From assembly GCA_964036045.1 (NCBI GenBank), contig OZ038378.1, positions 23,797,935 through 23,861,934 on the forward strand: DNA of 64,000 bases, given 5' to 3'. Below, piece after piece: positions 63,383-64,000 of the stretch; positions within the stretch are counted from its first letter, which is position 1, and each line of letters opens with the position of its first letter. The DNA comes from Eutreptiella sp. 'Long Island Sound 2002'. Its lineage: Eukaryota > Euglenozoa > Euglenophyceae > Eutreptiales > Eutreptiaceae. A program made the position numbers and the translations under genes. Below the pieces are notes generated by a model. That model searched no databases and was not told the origin of the DNA. It saw nothing but the letters and a program-made list of their open reading frames with translations.

Positions 63383-64000
63383 CTAAGATTTAAGTAGACT
63401 GTCCAAAGGCACAAACAAGAAATCAAACACAGGCGTTGATTTCATGTTGGAGGGTGCGGGGGATTGGGGGAGCACAATGGAGGCAGGCAGCCTATCAAGG
63501 TCCTCACCCCTGCTTTATTGCATGAGGGCTGAACTCTTGATACACTAAGCCTACTTCTTCACGGCCCTCCCAACTCCCCTCCTGTGCCTCGGGTGGCGGT
63601 GGGGATCAGCTGTGGAGGCTACAGCGCTGGCAAAACTCCCAGAGAGCAAGGAAAGGAAAAGCCTTGTCTGGATGGTGGTCCAGACAGGGATTCCCAGAGA
63701 CGGATCAGATCAAAAAGAGCTGCCATTTGACCCCCAGGTGTGTGTAAAATCTGTAGGTAGCCCTTCCGTTTGATCTGTCCTTCTCCCAGAAAAAGGGGAG
63801 CCATTCTGACTGAGATTGTGCAGGGATTCCTTTGATAATTGCTTCACAGCGGCCCGCTGTCTGGGGCTACATGACCTTGCAATTACTTAGGGAATCACGC
63901 TACTCAGAAAAGGGCTGACAAGAGAGCCCTGGGCAGGTGGCTCATTTTCTTGGGCTCCCACACATTTACGTGCTGTGGGAAATGGTTTTGATTATCTCGC
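63383..64000. other. Right end of window, nothing recognised
   Basis: No coding signal, repeat or element boundary that I can support. It may be intron of the PPR-like gene. Confidence 0.4.

Overview
This is nuclear DNA of a eukaryote with a large, repeat-rich genome. It has no operons, it carries layered LTR retrotransposons, GT-AG intron signals are visible, and the few host-like exons lie between repeats. Chromodomain Ty3/gypsy elements plus a pentatricopeptide-like exon favour the green lineage (an alga or alga-like plant), but I cannot name the species. Almost every open frame belongs to a mobile element or is a shadow of one.

Layout. (1) 1-13,205: element A, a minus-strand Ty3/gypsy chromovirus whose 3' LTR lies left of the window. 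It is broken by frameshifts, and its integrase is split by a smaller LTR element F (2,856-5,783, TSD CATAG). (2) 13,223-16,007: the 3' end (3' UTR plus 3' LTR) of a plus-strand sister copy D, abutting A's 5' LTR tail to tail. (3) 16,010-23,300: a plus-strand gene region unlike known elements. It holds a decayed ORF, an AACCGGTT-rich repeat, a 230-bp tandem array that reads as duplicated 120-bp exons with 110-bp introns, and a long unknown ORF followed by frame-shifted coding segments. (4) 23,578-24,412: a four-copy satellite with poly-C tracts. (5) 24,430-41,382: element C, a different and decayed Ty3/gypsy element on the minus strand. Its pol is split by a long-TIR element G (25,207-27,464), and its gag is split by element B (29,291-40,660, TSD CGCGC). 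B is a nearly intact relative of A. (6) 41,478-46,658: element H, an LTR-internal-LTR-internal-LTR tandem array related to F, encoding only a coiled-coil, Arg-rich protein. (7) 47,705-51,500: element E, an old fragment of the A/B family. (8) 51,500-64,000: mostly non-coding and rich in poly-G/poly-C tracts and satellites, with three phase-compatible minus-strand exons (one PPR-like) that may form one host gene, and a clean hAT-type MITE.

How the parts work together. A and B share one plan: LTR, primer site, gag with a CCHC knuckle, a UGA stop, then pol in the same frame with no ATG (protease, RT, RNase H, integrase, chromodomain), a 2.2-kb 3' UTR, a polypurine tract and the 3' LTR. Pol is therefore best explained by stop-codon readthrough. 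F and H have LTRs, a polypurine tract and a conserved gag-like protein but no enzymes, so they probably borrow pol from another element. The order of insertion is readable: C is older than B, and A is older than F.
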